A stretch of DNA of 64,000 nt from Methylorubrum sp. B1-46 (GCF_021117295.1 NZ_CP088247.1:2743001-2807000), one strand, 5' to 3'. Shown: positions 28,252 to 38,400, numbered from the stretch's first letter. Notes: a model not told the origin generated them from the letters alone. Program-made: numbers and translations.

Positions 28252-30201
28252 ATGAGCGAGAAGGTCATCGACGTTCAGGATGCCTGGCGGGAGCGGGCTC
28301 TGATCGACGACGCCAAGTATCAGGAAATGTACGCGGCCTCCGTCGCTGATCCTGAGTCGTTCTGGGCCGAGCACGGCAAGCGAATCGATTGGTCGACACC
28401 GTTCAGCAAGGTCAAGAACACGAGCTTTGCGCCGGACAACGTTTCGATCAAGTGGTTCGAGGACGGAAAGACCAACGTCGCGCTCAACTGCATCGACCGT
28501 CATCTGGAGACCCGTGGCGACCAGACCGCGATCATCTGGGAGGGCGACGATCCCAACGAGTCGAAGCACATCACCTATCGGCAGTTGCACGCGGAAGTGT
28601 GCCGGATGGCCAACGTCCTGCGCAACCGCGGCGTCGGCAAGGGTGACCGCGTCACGCTCTATTTGCCGATGATCCCCGAGGCCGCCTACGCGATGCTGGC
28701 CTGCGCGCGTCTCGGCGCCATCCACGCCATCGTCTTCGGCGGCTTCTCGCCGGATTCGCTCGCGAGCCGGATCAAGGGCTGCGGCTCGAAGCTCGTCATC
28801 ACCGCCGATGAGGGCCTGCGCGGCGGGCGCAAGGTGCCGCTCAAGGCCAATGTCGACGAGGCGATCAAGCGCCTCGATCAGGATCTCGTGGACCACGTCA
28901 TCGTGGTGAAGCGCACCGGCGGCAACGTGGCGATGGAGCCCGGCCGCGACGTCTACTACCACGAGGCCGCCGAGCAGGTGACCGATGAGTGCCCAGCCGA
29001 GGCCGTGGAGGCCGAGCACCCGCTCTTCATCCTCTACACCTCGGGCTCGACCGGCCAGCCGAAGGGCGTGGTGCACACCACCGGCGGCTATCTTGTCTAC
29101 GCCGCGATGACCCACCAGTACGTCTTCGACTACCACGACGGCGACATCTACTGGTGCACCGCTGACGTGGGATGGGTCACCGGCCACAGCTACATCGTCT
29201 ACGGCCCGCTCGCGAACGGCGCGACCACGCTGATGTTCGAGGGCATCCCGACCTACCCGTCGAACTCCCGCTTCTGGGAGGTCATCGACAAGCACAAGGT
29301 CAACATCTTCTACACTGCGCCGACCGCGATCCGCTCCCTGATGGGCGGCGGCGAGGGGCCGGTGAAGAAGACCTCGCGTGCCTCGCTGCGGGTGCTGGGC
29401 TCGGTCGGCGAGCCGATCAACCCGGAGGCCTGGGACTGGTATTACCGCGTCGTCGGCGATTCCCGCTGCTCCATCGTCGATACGTGGTGGCAGACCGAGA
29501 CTGGCGGCATCCTCATCACCCCGCTGCCCGGTGCCACCAAGCTGAAGCCCGGCTCGGCGACCCGTCCGTTCTTCGGCGTGCAGCCGGTGATGGTCGATGC
29601 CGAGGGCAAGGAACTCGACGGTCCGTGCGAGGGCAACCTCTGCATTAAGGATAGCTGGCCGGGCCAGATGCGCACCGTCTACGGCGATCACGAGCGCTTC
29701 GAGCAGACCTACTTCTCGACCTACAAGAACCTCTACTTCACCGGCGACGGCGCACGCCGTGATGCGGACGGCTATTACTGGATCACCGGCCGGGTCGACG
29801 ACGTCATCAACGTCTCCGGCCACCGCATGGGCACGGCCGAGGTCGAATCCTCGCTCGTCGCGCATCCGAAGGTCTCGGAGGCCGCGGTCGTCGGTTATCC
29901 GCATAACGTCAAGGGCCAGGGCATCTACGCCTACGTCACCCTCAATGAGGGCGAGGAGGGTACGGACGAGTTGCGCAAGGAGCTCGTCACCTGGGTCCGC
30001 AAGGATATCGGCCCGATCGCCTCGCCCGACCTGATCCAGTTCGCGCCGGGCCTGCCCAAGACCCGCTCGGGCAAGATCATGCGCCGCATCCTGCGCAAGA
30101 TCGCCGAGGACGATTTCGGCTCGCTCGGCGACACCTCGACGCTGGCCGAGCCGGCGGTGGTCGACGATCTGATCGAAAACCGGCAGAACCGCTCGGCCTG
30201 A
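28252..30201 (+). CDS. acs: Acetyl-CoA synthetase (AMP-forming)
   Basis: A 649-residue acetate:CoA ligase. Motifs in order: the P-loop [21 protein letters not shown] at the acetate/AMP site, [10 protein letters not shown], the hinge [14 protein letters not shown], and [12 protein letters not shown] with the acetylation-controlled catalytic Lys608. ATG 28252 begins the conserved protein. It converts acetate taken up by ActP, encoded 0.7 kb downstream, to acetyl-CoA. The separate promoter region and intervening repeat suggest it is its own transcription unit. Confidence 0.96.
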   Translation: MSEKVIDVQDAWRERALIDDAKYQEMYAASVADPESFWAEHGKRIDWSTPFSKVKNTSFAPDNVSIKWFEDGKTNVALNCIDRHLETRGDQTAIIWEGDDPNESKHITYRQLHAEVCRMANVLRNRGVGKGDRVTLYLPMIPEAAYAMLACARLGAIHAIVFGGFSPDSLASRIKGCGSKLVITADEGLRGGRKVPLKANVDEAIKRLDQDLVDHVIVVKRTGGNVAMEPGRDVYYHEAAEQVTDECPAEAVEAEHPLFILYTSGSTGQPKGVVHTTGGYLVYAAMTHQYVFDYHDGDIYWCTADVGWVTGHSYIVYGPLANGATTLMFEGIPTYPSNSRFWEVIDKHKVNIFYTAPTAIRSLMGGGEGPVKKTSRASLRVLGSVGEPINPEAWDWYYRVVGDSRCSIVDTWWQTETGGILITPLPGATKLKPGSATRPFFGVQPVMVDAEGKELDGPCEGNLCIKDSWPGQMRTVYGDHERFEQTYFSTYKNLYFTGDGARRDADGYYWITGRVDDVINVSGHRMGTAEVESSLVAHPKVSEAAVVGYPHNVKGQGIYAYVTLNEGEEGTDELRKELVTWVRKDIGPIASPDLIQFAPGLPKTRSGKIMRRILRKIAEDDFGSLGDTSTLAEPAVVDDLIENRQNRSA

Positions 30202-30216
30202 GCGGAGGACGACCGT

Positions 30217-30239
30217 TCCGGCCGCCGCGCGCGGCCGGA
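30217..30239 (+). terminator. Probable terminator of acs
   Basis: TCCGGCCGC / GCGGCCGGA, 9-bp stem with loop CGCGC, 15 bp after the acs stop, then GCCGTTT. The T run is short. Confidence 0.5.
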
Positions 30240-30274
30240 GCCGTTTCGGGCCTGACCCGCGATCGGGGCCGAGT

Positions 30275-30375
30275 GAGCATCGTTCCGAATGGTGGCCACC
30301 GATTTTCGAAAAAAGCGATGTGAAGACAAGAGGATAGAGCATCATACTGGATCCGGTATGCGACACGATGCTCTA
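30275..30375. repeat. Dispersed repeat family 1, copy B
   Basis: About 101 bp. It shares with copy A the left block (CATCGTTCCGAATGGTGG), CGATGTGAAGACAAGAGGAT and AGAGCATC, and ends with the mirrored GATGCTCTA. The inner palindrome CATACTGGATCCGGTATG differs in sequence from copy A while keeping the fold. Together with the acs terminator it accounts for much of the 331-bp gap before the DUF485 gene; nothing else is evident there. Confidence 0.8.
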
Positions 30376-30532
30376 GGCCCCGCCCTGCCGAGCCGGACGC
30401 ACGCTTCGGACGCTGCGGTCCCGGTCTGCACGGGGGGGCGAACGCCGACGCTCTCGTTGCCACGGTGACAGAATAAACAGTCGATCCCCGGCCCGCCGCG
30501 GCGCCGGTTCAGGATCGTGCGGGAGGAGATTC

Positions 30533-30919
30533 ATGAGCACCATCAAGACCGTGGCGCCATCCACGACATCGGACGCGCGCACGCTTCACGGGGCGGAAGC
30601 CCCCCACATGCCCGAGCCCGATCATCGGCTCGATCGCATCGCCGAACATCCGATCTTCAAGACGCTGGTTCACGAGCGCACGCGCTTCGGCTGGATTCTG
30701 ACCGGCCTGATGCTGGTGGTCTATTTCGGTTTCATCGGCCTCATCGCCTTCGACAAGGCGCTGCTCGCCACCAAGGTCGGCGGCACCGCCTCGCTCGGCT
30801 TCTACATGGGCATGTTCGTCATCGTCTTCGCCTTCGTGCTGACCGGCATCTACGTCGCCCGCGCCAACACCCGCTACGACCGGCTCTCGGCCGACCTCAT
30901 CCGGAGCCTCGCCAAGTGA
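30533..30919 (+). CDS. DUF485 inner-membrane protein, ActP partner
   Basis: A 128-residue protein. A polar N-terminal ~60 residues contains [16 protein letters not shown], the start of DUF485, followed by two membrane helices (about 62-82 and 95-118) separated by a short loop. GGGAGGAGAT precedes ATG 30533. Its stop overlaps the actP start by four bases (GTGA). DUF485 proteins (YjcH-like) are encoded next to actP in many proteobacteria; the exact role is not established. Confidence 0.88.
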   Translation: MSTIKTVAPSTTSDARTLHGAEAPHMPEPDHRLDRIAEHPIFKTLVHERTRFGWILTGLMLVVYFGFIGLIAFDKALLATKVGGTASLGFYMGMFVIVFAFVLTGIYVARANTRYDRLSADLIRSLAK

Positions 30920-32613
30920 GCCATCGCGTGATCCGTCTCGTCCTTCTCGGCGCGAGCCTCGCGCTCGGCACGGTTTCGGCGCTCGCGGCCGGACCCGATA
31001 TGGGGGCCGTGCAGAAGCAGGCCACCAACTGGCCCGCCATCTTCATGTTCCTGTTCTTCGTGCTGTTTACCCTCGGCATCACCTACCGGGCGGCGAAGGG
31101 CTCGAAGTCGGCCTCCGACTTCTACGCCGCCGGTGGCGGCATCTCGGCGCGCACGAACTCCCTGGCGATTGCCGGCGACTACATGTCGGCGGCCTCCTTC
31201 CTCGGCATCTCGGGGCTCGTCTATTCCTCAGGCTTCGACGGCTTGATCTACTCGACGGGCTTCCTCGTCGGCTGGCCGATCGTGCTGTTCCTGATCGCCG
31301 AGCGGCTGCGCAACCTCGGCAAGTTCACCTTCGCCGACGTCGCGAGCTTCCGCCTCGATCAGACCTCGATCCGCATCATCTCCGCGACCGGCACCCTCGT
31401 CGTGGTGGCCTTCTACCTGATTGCGCAGATGGTCGGCGCGGGGAAGCTGATCCAGCTCCTGTTCGGCCTCGACTACCTCTACGCCGTCGTGATCGTCGGG
31501 GCGCTGATGATCATCTACGTCGCCTTCGGCGGCATGAAGGCGACGACTTGGGTGCAGGTCATCAAGGCCTGTCTGCTGCTCGGCGGCGCGACCTTCATGG
31601 CCGGGGCCGTCCTCTACCTCTACGATTTTAGCCCAGAGAAACTGTTCGCGACCGCGGTGCAGACGCATCCCAAGGGCGATGCCATCATGGCGCCTGGCGG
31701 GCTCGTCTCGAACCCGATCGACTCGATCTCGCTCGGCGTCGGCCTGATGTTCGGCACCGCCGGCTTGCCGCACATCCTGATGCGCTTCTTCACGGTGTCG
31801 GACGCCCAGGCCGCCCGCAAGTCGGTCTTCTACGCCACCGGCCTGATCGGCTACTTCTATATCCTCACCTTCATCATCGGCTTCGGCGGCATCGCCCTGC
31901 TGATGTCCGATCCGAGCTACTTCAAGCTCGGCGCGGACGGCACGACCTACGACAAGCTCAAGGACATGGTCGGCGGCACCAACATGGTCGCCGTGAACCT
32001 CGCCAACGCCGTCGGCGGGCCGTACTTCCTCGGGTTCATCTCGGCGGTGGCCTTCGCGACCATCCTCGCGGTGGTGGCAGGCCTGACGCTCGCCGGCGCC
32101 TCGGCGATCAGCCACGATCTCTACGCGCAGGTCTTTGCCCGCGGTCGCACCACCGAGAAGGCGGAGGTGAACCTCTCCAAGCTCTCCGCCGTCGGCATCG
32201 GCATCGTGGCGATCTATCTCGGCTACGTCTTCGAGAACCAGAACGTCGCCTTCATGGTCGGGCTCGCCTTCTCGGTGGCGGCGAGCTGCAACTTCCCGGT
32301 CCTGACCATGTCGATCCTCTGGCGCGGCACCACGACCTGGGGTGCGTTGGCCGGCGGCCTCGTCGGCCTCGTGGCGGCCGTCGTCATGGTGGTGCTGTCC
32401 GACGCGGTCTGGGTGAAGACCTTCGGACATCCCGCGGCGCTGTTCCCGTACGCGAACCCGGCCCTGTTCTCGATGCCGCTGGCGTTCCTGACGATCTGGG
32501 GCGTCTCGAAGATCGACCGGACCCGCCGGGCCGACCGCGAGCGCGCCGCCTTCGATGCTCAGTTCGTCCGCTCGGAGACCGGCATCGGAGCCTCGGGCGC
32601 CCACGCGCACTGA
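30916..32613 (+). CDS. actP: Acetate permease, sodium:solute symporter family
   Basis: A 565-residue SSS-family transporter. A signal-like N-terminus ending near SALAAGPD is followed by about 13 membrane helices. The conserved core includes [29 protein letters not shown] and [14 protein letters not shown], as in ActP. GTG 30916 overlaps the DUF485 stop; GTG 30928 is an alternative start. With acs upstream this gives acetate scavenging; ActP also carries short monocarboxylates, so the true substrate could be wider. Confidence 0.92.
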   Translation: MSHRVIRLVLLGASLALGTVSALAAGPDMGAVQKQATNWPAIFMFLFFVLFTLGITYRAAKGSKSASDFYAAGGGISARTNSLAIAGDYMSAASFLGISGLVYSSGFDGLIYSTGFLVGWPIVLFLIAERLRNLGKFTFADVASFRLDQTSIRIISATGTLVVVAFYLIAQMVGAGKLIQLLFGLDYLYAVVIVGALMIIYVAFGGMKATTWVQVIKACLLLGGATFMAGAVLYLYDFSPEKLFATAVQTHPKGDAIMAPGGLVSNPIDSISLGVGLMFGTAGLPHILMRFFTVSDAQAARKSVFYATGLIGYFYILTFIIGFGGIALLMSDPSYFKLGADGTTYDKLKDMVGGTNMVAVNLANAVGGPYFLGFISAVAFATILAVVAGLTLAGASAISHDLYAQVFARGRTTEKAEVNLSKLSAVGIGIVAIYLGYVFENQNVAFMVGLAFSVAASCNFPVLTMSILWRGTTTWGALAGGLVGLVAAVVMVVLSDAVWVKTFGHPAALFPYANPALFSMPLAFLTIWGVSKIDRTRRADRERAAFDAQFVRSETGIGASGAHAH

Positions 32614-32638
32614 GCCTTGGACACACTCGAACCCTGAA

Positions 32639-32668
32639 GGGCGCGGCCGGTGAGGCCGCGCCCATTTT
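32639..32668 (+). terminator. Intrinsic terminator of DUF485-actP
   Basis: GGGCGCGGCC / GGCCGCGCCC, 10-bp stem, loop GGTGA, followed by ATTTT; 26 bp after the actP stop. Confidence 0.85.
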
Positions 32669-32858
32669 GCGTGCATCACGCTTTCATCCGTTACAGCGAC
32701 GCGAATTCTGTCAACGACGCATCTTTCACGTCGATTTACCTATTGGGCAGCTCCGAGGCATGCGGTAATACAGGCGCGTGCATGCGCCGAGCGCATGAGG
32801 TGGGTCGAAGCCGGTGAACCGGACGCCCGCACACATGTGACCTGGAGGAACGACAAAG

Positions 32859-34595
32859 ATGGCTGGGGCAACCGCAGTAGCGCGGTCCGCGGACGCAGTC
32901 AGGCCGATGACTGCGGGCGAGAAGAAGGTCATCATGGCCTCCTCGCTCGGGACCGTTTTCGAGTGGTACGATTTCTATCTCTACGGCTCGCTCGCCGCGA
33001 TCATCGGCGCGCAATTCTTCTCCGCCTATCCAGAGGCGACGCGCAACATCTTCGCGTTGCTGGCCTTCGCCGCGGGCTTCCTCGTGCGGCCGTTCGGCGC
33101 CCTGGTGTTCGGCCGGCTCGGTGACATGGTCGGCCGCAAGTACACCTTCCTCGTCACGATCCTGATCATGGGCATCTCGACCTTCGCGGTCGGCCTACTG
33201 CCCTCCTACTCGACGCTCGCGGCCTACAATGTCGGCTGGATCGCGCCGGTGACGCTGCTGGCTTTGCGCATGCTCCAGGGCCTCGCCCTCGGTGGCGAGT
33301 ACGGCGGCGCCGCCGTCTACGTGGCCGAGCACGCTCCGATGGGACGGCGCGGATTCTACACCGCCTTCATCCAGACGACGGCAACACTCGGCCTGCTGCT
33401 CTCGCTGATCATCATCCTGTCGACACAGGGCTACGTGAACAGCGCCTATCCGGCCACCACCGTAACCAACGCGGACGGCACCACGACTACGCTCACCGCC
33501 TTCCAGGTCTGGGGCTGGCGCATTCCGTTCCTCGTCTCGGTCGTGCTGCTCGGCATCTCGGTCTGGATCCGCCTGCAGATGCAGGAAAGCCCGGCCTTCA
33601 AGAAGATGAAGGAAGAGGGCACCCACTCCAAGGCGCCGCTGTCGGAAGCCTTCGGCCAATGGAAAAACGCGAAGTGGGCGCTGCTGGCGCTGCTCGGCCT
33701 CACCGCCGGCCAGGCCGTGGTCTGGTACACCGGCCAGTTCTACGCGCTGTTCTTCCTGCAGAGCATTCTGAAGGTCGATCAGTTCACGGCCAACATCATG
33801 ATCGCGTGGTCGCTGATCCTGGCCACTGGCGGCTTTCTGTTCTTCGGCGGCCTCTCGGACCGGATCGGCCGCAAGCCGATCATCCTCGGCGGCTGCCTCA
33901 TCGCGGCACTCACCTACTTCCCGCTGTTCAACATGCTGACCGCCCAGGCCAATCCGGCCCTGCACGCGGCCCAGGCGAACGTGCCGGTGGTGGTGAAGAC
34001 GAACAAGGACGACTGCTCGTTCCAGTTCAATCCGGTCGGCACCGCCAAGTTCACCAAGGAGTGCGACGTCGCCAAGGCGCTGCTCGCCCGCTCCGCCGTG
34101 AACTACACCACCGAGAACCAGCCGGCCGGCACGCCGACCGTGGTCAGCATCAACGGCAAGGACTTCCCCGTCGCGGATCCGAACTTCGCCAAGGCAGTGC
34201 CGGCGGCGCTGACGGAGGCCGGCTACCCGTCCGCGGCGTCCAATCCAACGGTGATCAAGGCCTCGAACCCGATCGACATCTTCACGGGCCAGAAGCTCGC
34301 GGTCGTCGGCATCCTGACGATCCTCGTGCTCTATGTGACGATGGTCTACGGCCCGATTGCCGCCGCGCTGGTGGAGCTGTTCCCGACCCGGATCCGCTAC
34401 ACATCGATGTCGCTGCCCTACCACATCGGCAATGGCTGGTTCGGCGGTCTCCTGCCCGCCACCGCCTTCGCCATGGTGGCCCAGACCGGCGACATCTATT
34501 TCGGCCTCTGGTACCCGATCGTGATCGCGCTCTTCACCTTCGTGATCGGCCTGATCTTCATCCCCGAGACCAAGGATCGCGACATCCTGGCCTGA
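32859..34595 (+). CDS. MFS transporter, metabolite:H+ symporter (MHS) family
   Basis: A 578-residue transporter. MHS signatures are SSLGTVFEWYDFYLYG in helix 1, RPFGALVFGRLGDMVGRK between helices 2 and 3, GEYGGAAVYVAEH, and the repeat GGLSDRIGRKP. It is longer than usual because an about 108-residue hydrophilic insertion (about 365-472) interrupts the second half, with two cysteines about 17 residues apart (DDCSFQ and KECDVA). TGGAGGAA lies before ATG 32859. The substrate is unknown; its position after acs/actP suggests an organic acid. Confidence 0.85.
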   Translation: MAGATAVARSADAVRPMTAGEKKVIMASSLGTVFEWYDFYLYGSLAAIIGAQFFSAYPEATRNIFALLAFAAGFLVRPFGALVFGRLGDMVGRKYTFLVTILIMGISTFAVGLLPSYSTLAAYNVGWIAPVTLLALRMLQGLALGGEYGGAAVYVAEHAPMGRRGFYTAFIQTTATLGLLLSLIIILSTQGYVNSAYPATTVTNADGTTTTLTAFQVWGWRIPFLVSVVLLGISVWIRLQMQESPAFKKMKEEGTHSKAPLSEAFGQWKNAKWALLALLGLTAGQAVVWYTGQFYALFFLQSILKVDQFTANIMIAWSLILATGGFLFFGGLSDRIGRKPIILGGCLIAALTYFPLFNMLTAQANPALHAAQANVPVVVKTNKDDCSFQFNPVGTAKFTKECDVAKALLARSAVNYTTENQPAGTPTVVSINGKDFPVADPNFAKAVPAALTEAGYPSAASNPTVIKASNPIDIFTGQKLAVVGILTILVLYVTMVYGPIAAALVELFPTRIRYTSMSLPYHIGNGWFGGLLPATAFAMVAQTGDIYFGLWYPIVIALFTFVIGLIFIPETKDRDILA

Positions 34596-34622
34596 TCGGG
34601 TCCGGCTTGCGGACGTCAAAGG

Positions 34623-34652
34623 AAAGCCCCGCCGCTAGGCGGGGCTTTTTTT
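34623..34652 (+). terminator. Intrinsic terminator of the MFS gene
   Basis: AAAGCCCCGCC / GGCGGGGCTTT, 11-bp stem, loop GCTA, followed by a T run; 27 bp after the stop codon. Confidence 0.9.
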
Positions 34653-34953
34653 CATGGGCGGAGGCTTTTGGGTGGCGCCGGCCGGTGCGCTGGGCAGCCA
34701 AGCGCGATCAGTGCTTTGAGCCGTTCTCGCTCGTATCCGTCGGCGGCCTCGCAGACGACACAGCGAGTGGGACCATTGCAGGTGGGATCGAGGCTGGCGG
34801 TCGAAGACGGTGAGCGGCTTGGCCTGATCGGGCAAGCTGCTCGAAGAGATCCGAGGGCGTATCGCTTGGGCTCCGGCTCACGATGATGGAGCGAGGCAAA
34901 ACCCGACGCAACTAAACGGAAATCGTATCCGAGGAACGGGAGGGACAGCTTTG
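34653..34953. other. Intergenic region between the MFS terminator and repeat 2
   Basis: About 300 bp with no gene I can support. The overlapping short frames on both strands lack ribosome sites and resemble no family. It could be decayed coding DNA. Confidence 0.45.
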
Positions 34954-35032
34954 GAGTGCCTCACACAACGCCCACTTACCGATGGCTCTCGCTCTGGCGA
35001 GGACAGCGCAGCGGAAGTTTTGTGAGAGACAC
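34954..35032. repeat. Dispersed repeat family 2, copy 2
   Basis: 79 bp with imperfect terminal inverted repeats (GAGTGCCTCACACAAC at the left, TTTTGTGAGAGACAC at the right). It aligns with the reverse complement of 18398-18478. Its right end directly abuts the stop codon (35033-35035) of the minus-strand Flp pilin gene. Confidence 0.75.
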
Positions 35033-35266
35033 TTATTCCCACTTGGGAAACTGGACCGTCTTGGGAAGCGCCTCCATGAGAACGCTCCCGAACGTCTGCA
35101 TTCCTGTAACGATCGCAAGACCGACGAAGACGCAGATCATACCATATTCGATCGCCGTCGCTCCGCGCTCATCCTGTGAGAAGCGCCGAAAGAGGGCGAA
35201 CGGCTGAGCGGCAGAGCCCAAGATATGCCGGACTGACGAAAATAGAGACACGGCAGATCGTTCCAA
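35033..35266 (-). CDS. Flp/type IVb pilin
   Basis: A 77-residue prepilin. A basic leader of about 37 residues ends in FSQDERG, then ATAIEYGMICVFVGLAIVTG, the Flp signature with processing between Gly and Ala and the EY pair after it. Start TTG 35266 is supported by GGAGGA nine bases upstream. No tad/cpa assembly genes are in the window, so this is an orphan pilin that must use machinery encoded elsewhere. The leader is longer than in most Flp proteins, so a later start is possible. Confidence 0.8.
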   Translation of the reverse strand: MERSAVSLFSSVRHILGSAAQPFALFRRFSQDERGATAIEYGMICVFVGLAIVTGMQTFGSVLMEALPKTVQFPKWE

Positions 35267-35639
35267 AATAAGGGATCCTCCGGCAAACTACCGCTTGAAA
35301 CTTGCAGCGGGCTTAAAACGATCTCAGAAAATCTGCCCTAAAGCCGCTTGGCCTGATGGTTGGAGTCGCGCAGCTTCCCGAAGGTCGGGCTCAGATATTC
35401 CAAAAAAGTCGATGTAAAACAGGAATCTAGAGCATCGCCCCGGATTTGATATCCGGCAGCTCGCGCTCGCATCGCCGGGACGTTCTGCGAGCCAGGACAA
35501 GGCATTTGAGACAATGTGCCAGTTTTTGGTCGAGATGCGACCCGAGCCTCACCGAGGCGGCTACAAGCAGCCCGGCCGACCAGGATCACGTCCTCGCCGG
35601 CCGGTGTAGGGATTGTGCTCTTCGAGACCTCGCGATCAA
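35267..35639. other. Intergenic region upstream of the Flp gene
   Basis: 373 bp. It holds the Flp promoter region and a degenerate copy of repeat family 1. No other gene is supported. Confidence 0.5.
35371..35460. repeat. Dispersed repeat family 1, copy C (degenerate)
   Basis: It shares CAGCTTCCCGAAGGT, a run of A followed by TCGATGTAAAACAGGAAT, and AGAGCATCGCCCCGGAT with copies A and B. The right arm of the terminal palindrome is lost, suggesting an eroded copy. Confidence 0.6.
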
Positions 35640-35891
35640 TCAATCCTTGCCGGTCTCCTTGCGCAAGGCGTCGATGCGCTTGGAGGCCTCCGCTTTATCG
35701 AGATCGACCTCGAAGGCCTCCGGCGTCTTGGCCTGCTCGGACAGAGTCTTGAGATAGGAGGCCTGCGCGCCCGTCATCGGCTCGGACCCGGTGGTCCACT
35801 CGTCCGGGTCCTTGATCCGGTTCGACTCGTCGGTCGGGTCGGATTTCGGGTTCTCGGCCGCAGCTTGGTCCTTGGTCGTCTTGCCCGTCAT
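35640..35891 (-). CDS. DUF3072 small protein
   Basis: An 83-residue hydrophilic protein. A charged N-terminal half (KSDPTDESNRIKDPDEW) is followed by the DUF3072 motif GSEPMTGAQASYLKTLSEQA and a helical C-terminus. ATG 35891 has GGAG nine bases upstream; ATG 35912 lacks one. Small acidic DUF3072 proteins are widespread in Rhizobiales; the function is not known. It is followed on the same strand by nothing closer than the flp region. Confidence 0.75.
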   Translation of the reverse strand: MTGKTTKDQAAAENPKSDPTDESNRIKDPDEWTTGSEPMTGAQASYLKTLSEQAKTPEAFEVDLDKAEASKRIDALRKETGKD

Positions 35892-35989
35892 CGACGCATT
35901 CTCCGCGTTCATGAATTGTTCTCATGAACGCAGGGCTCGCCGCGAAGTTCCGTGCTTCGCGGTGGGCTCTGAACCTCGCGGCAAGACCG

Positions 35990-36877
35990 TCAGGCGGCAA
36001 CCGCCCGCGGCTGCACCTCGGCGAGATAGTCGTCCATCAGCGCCTTGGTCAGCGCACCCGGCGTGAAGCGGTAGGGTCCGATCTCGGAGACCGGCGTCAC
36101 CTCAGCGGCGGAGCCGGTGATGAAGCACTCGGAGAAGCCCGTCATCTCCTCGGGGCGGATGCGCCGCTCGACGACTTCGATCCCGCGGCGCTTGGCCAGT
36201 TCGATCACGGTCTGGCGAGTGATGCCGTTGAGGAAGCGGTCGGCCAGGGGCGTGTGGATCACGCCGTCGACGATGAAAAAGACGTTGGCGCCGGTGCATT
36301 CGGCGATGTTGTCTTCCCAATCGAGCATCAAGGCGTCGGCATAGCCCTTGTTCTCGGCGCGGTGCTTCGAGATCGTGCAGATCATGTAGAGGCCCGCCGC
36401 CTTCGAGGTGGAGGGCGCCGTGCGCGGATCGGGCCGGCGGTAATCGGCGATATCGAGGCGGATGCCCTTCATCTTGGTCGCCGGATCGAAGTAGCTCGGC
36501 CATTCCCAGGCGGCGATGGCGAGATGGATGGTGTTCTTCTGCGCCGCGACGCCCATCATCTCCGAGCCGCGCCACGCCACGGGGCGCAGGTAGGCGTCCT
36601 GAAGGCCGCTGGTCGCCAGCACCTGGGCCTTGGCCGCCTCGATCTGATCGACGGTGTACGGGATCTCGAAATCGAGGAGCTGGGCCGACCGGCGCAGGCG
36701 CTCGGAATGCTCGCGGCTCTTGAAGATGCGGCCGCCATAGGCCCGCTCGCCCTCGAACACCGACGATCCGTAGTGGAGACCGTGGCTGAGCACGTGGATC
36801 TTCGCCTCGCGCCACGGCACCATGACGCCGTCGTACCAGATCGTACCTTCGCGCTCATCGAAGGGAATCACGGACAT
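35990..36877 (-). CDS. ilvE: Branched-chain amino acid aminotransferase
   Basis: A 295-residue fold-type IV PLP aminotransferase, last step of Val/Leu/Ile synthesis. Motifs are HGLHYGSSVFEG, RPVAWRGSE, the PLP lysine in STSKAAGLY (Lys159), and ECTGANVFFI followed by GITRQTVIELA. The frame is open to 36958, but ATG 36877 (MSVIPFDE), with GAGGAAC upstream, begins the conserved protein. It is divergent from the marR-ompR-envZ-like operon 233 bp away. Confidence 0.93.
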   Translation of the reverse strand: MSVIPFDEREGTIWYDGVMVPWREAKIHVLSHGLHYGSSVFEGERAYGGRIFKSREHSERLRRSAQLLDFEIPYTVDQIEAAKAQVLATSGLQDAYLRPVAWRGSEMMGVAAQKNTIHLAIAAWEWPSYFDPATKMKGIRLDIADYRRPDPRTAPSTSKAAGLYMICTISKHRAENKGYADALMLDWEDNIAECTGANVFFIVDGVIHTPLADRFLNGITRQTVIELAKRRGIEVVERRIRPEEMTGFSECFITGSAAEVTPVSEIGPYRFTPGALTKALMDDYLAEVQPRAVAA

Positions 36878-37110
36878 GTCTCGAAGTTCCTCTGCGCGGC
36901 CTCGGCGAAGCACGGGGTCGCAGGGTGGGGCAGGAGCCGGTGCGGGGACGCAGGACAAGGCCGCGGGCCGCTCTGCCGGCAGGGTTGACGGGTAGCAACG
37001 GGGCTGAGATATGTCAACAACACTGACTTATCTTCCCGAGCCTTCCGAGGCCGTCCGAAGCTTTGCGATCGACCGAAGCCCGACGAGGTTTTCACGACGT
37101 GGACCGTGCG

Positions 37111-37668
37111 ATGACGTCAGACGCCGACACAGCGGTAAAGGTATCCTGTGAGACGCCTCGCCCGGCTTGCCATGCGACGGGCGGCGACAGCGACGACCTG
37201 ATCGAGCTTCTGTTCTTCGCCTATCGCGATTTCGTCGGCGACCCCGACCGGATCCTGGCGCAGTACGGTTTCGGCCGCGCCCATCACCGGGTGCTGCACT
37301 TCGTCGATCGCTATCCCGGCCTCACCATCGCCGAACTCCTCGATATCCTGCGGATCACGAAGCAGAGCCTCAACCGGGTGCTGAAGGACTTGATCGATCA
37401 AGGCTATGTCGAGCAGCAGACCGGCACGAGCGACCGGCGTCAGCGGCTCCTGTTCTGCACCCCGTCCGGCCGCGCGCTGACAGCCGACCTGACTCAGGTC
37501 CAGGTGCGCCGGATCGTGCGGGCGCTCGATGCGCCGGCTGAGGAGGACGACGGCGGGCGCGGAACCCGTGCCGCCTCCGCCCAGGATTTTCTGCTGGCGA
37601 TGATCGAACCGACGGAGCGTGCCGCGATCCGACGGCTGATGGCACGCCGCGCGACGGGGCGCGCCTGA
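37111..37668 (+). CDS. MarR-family transcriptional regulator
   Basis: A 185-residue winged-helix protein. The core starts around [17 protein letters not shown], then [28 protein letters not shown] is the recognition helix region, and [15 protein letters not shown] is the wing. Start ATG 37111; a GTG four codons upstream is possible. Its stop overlaps the response-regulator start (TGATG), so all three regulators form one operon. Confidence 0.88.
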   Translation: MTSDADTAVKVSCETPRPACHATGGDSDDLIELLFFAYRDFVGDPDRILAQYGFGRAHHRVLHFVDRYPGLTIAELLDILRITKQSLNRVLKDLIDQGYVEQQTGTSDRRQRLLFCTPSGRALTADLTQVQVRRIVRALDAPAEEDDGGRGTRAASAQDFLLAMIEPTERAAIRRLMARRATGRA

Positions 37669-38393
37669 TGTCGGTCGAGACCGCCGTGAAGGCGCGCCCC
37701 GAGCTTCCGGACCATGCCCCCCACATCCTGCTCGTCGACGACGACCGGCGGGTGCGCGAACTCCTGTCCCGCTTCCTCTCCGAGCAGGGGTTCCGCGTCA
37801 CGGCCGCCGCGAATGCGGCCGAGGCCCGCTCACGCGGCCAGTGCTTCGTGTTCGACGCCCTCGTGCTCGACGTGATGATGCCCGGAGAGAGCGGGTTCGA
37901 CTATGCCCGTTCGGTGCGCGAGACCTCGCGGGTGCCGATCCTGATGCTGACCGCCCGCTCCAACCCGAACGACCGGGTGACGGGCCTGGAGATCGGCGCC
38001 GACGACTACCTGCCCAAGCCCTTCGAGCCGCGCGAGCTGATCCTGCGGCTCAACAACATCATCCGGCGCCACGCCGCCCCCGAGACGCGGGCCTCCGGCG
38101 ACGCCGCGGTCAGCTTCGGACCCTTCAGTTTCCGCGCGGACCGCGGCGAGTTGCGCCGCGAGAACGAACCGGTGAAGATCACCGAGCGCGAGCGCGAGAT
38201 CCTGACGATGCTGTCCCAGGCACGCGGCGGCAATGTCGAACGTGAGACGCTCGCGGGCAATGGCGGCTTGGCGGCCGAGCGCACCATCGACGTGCAGATC
38301 AACCGCCTGCGTCGTAAGATCGAGCCGGATCCGGCCAATCCGAGCTTCCTGCACACCGTTCGCGGCGTCGGCTACCGCCTCGCCATCGATTGA
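37668..38393 (+). CDS. OmpR-family response regulator
   Basis: A 241-residue regulator. The receiver has Asp24/Asp25, phospho-acceptor Asp68 ([10 protein letters not shown]) and Lys117 (LPKPFEP). The C-terminal winged helix contains [12 protein letters not shown] and [14 protein letters not shown] followed by RGVGYRL. The cognate kinase follows 8 bp downstream. The linked MarR gene suggests combined control. The target genes cannot be read here. Confidence 0.93.
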   Translation: MSVETAVKARPELPDHAPHILLVDDDRRVRELLSRFLSEQGFRVTAAANAAEARSRGQCFVFDALVLDVMMPGESGFDYARSVRETSRVPILMLTARSNPNDRVTGLEIGADDYLPKPFEPRELILRLNNIIRRHAAPETRASGDAAVSFGPFSFRADRGELRRENEPVKITEREREILTMLSQARGGNVERETLAGNGGLAAERTIDVQINRLRRKIEPDPANPSFLHTVRGVGYRLAID

Positions 38394-38400
38394 GGATTCC

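Noticed and set aside
28168..30366. 732-codon minus-strand open frame opposite acs
   Set aside because: Fully covered by acs, which shows all catalytic motifs; the antisense product has no recognisable domain.
36878..36958. Longer start for ilvE at 36958
   Set aside because: The extra 27 residues are Pro/Ala-rich and not conserved, and the ATG at 36877 has a good ribosome site.
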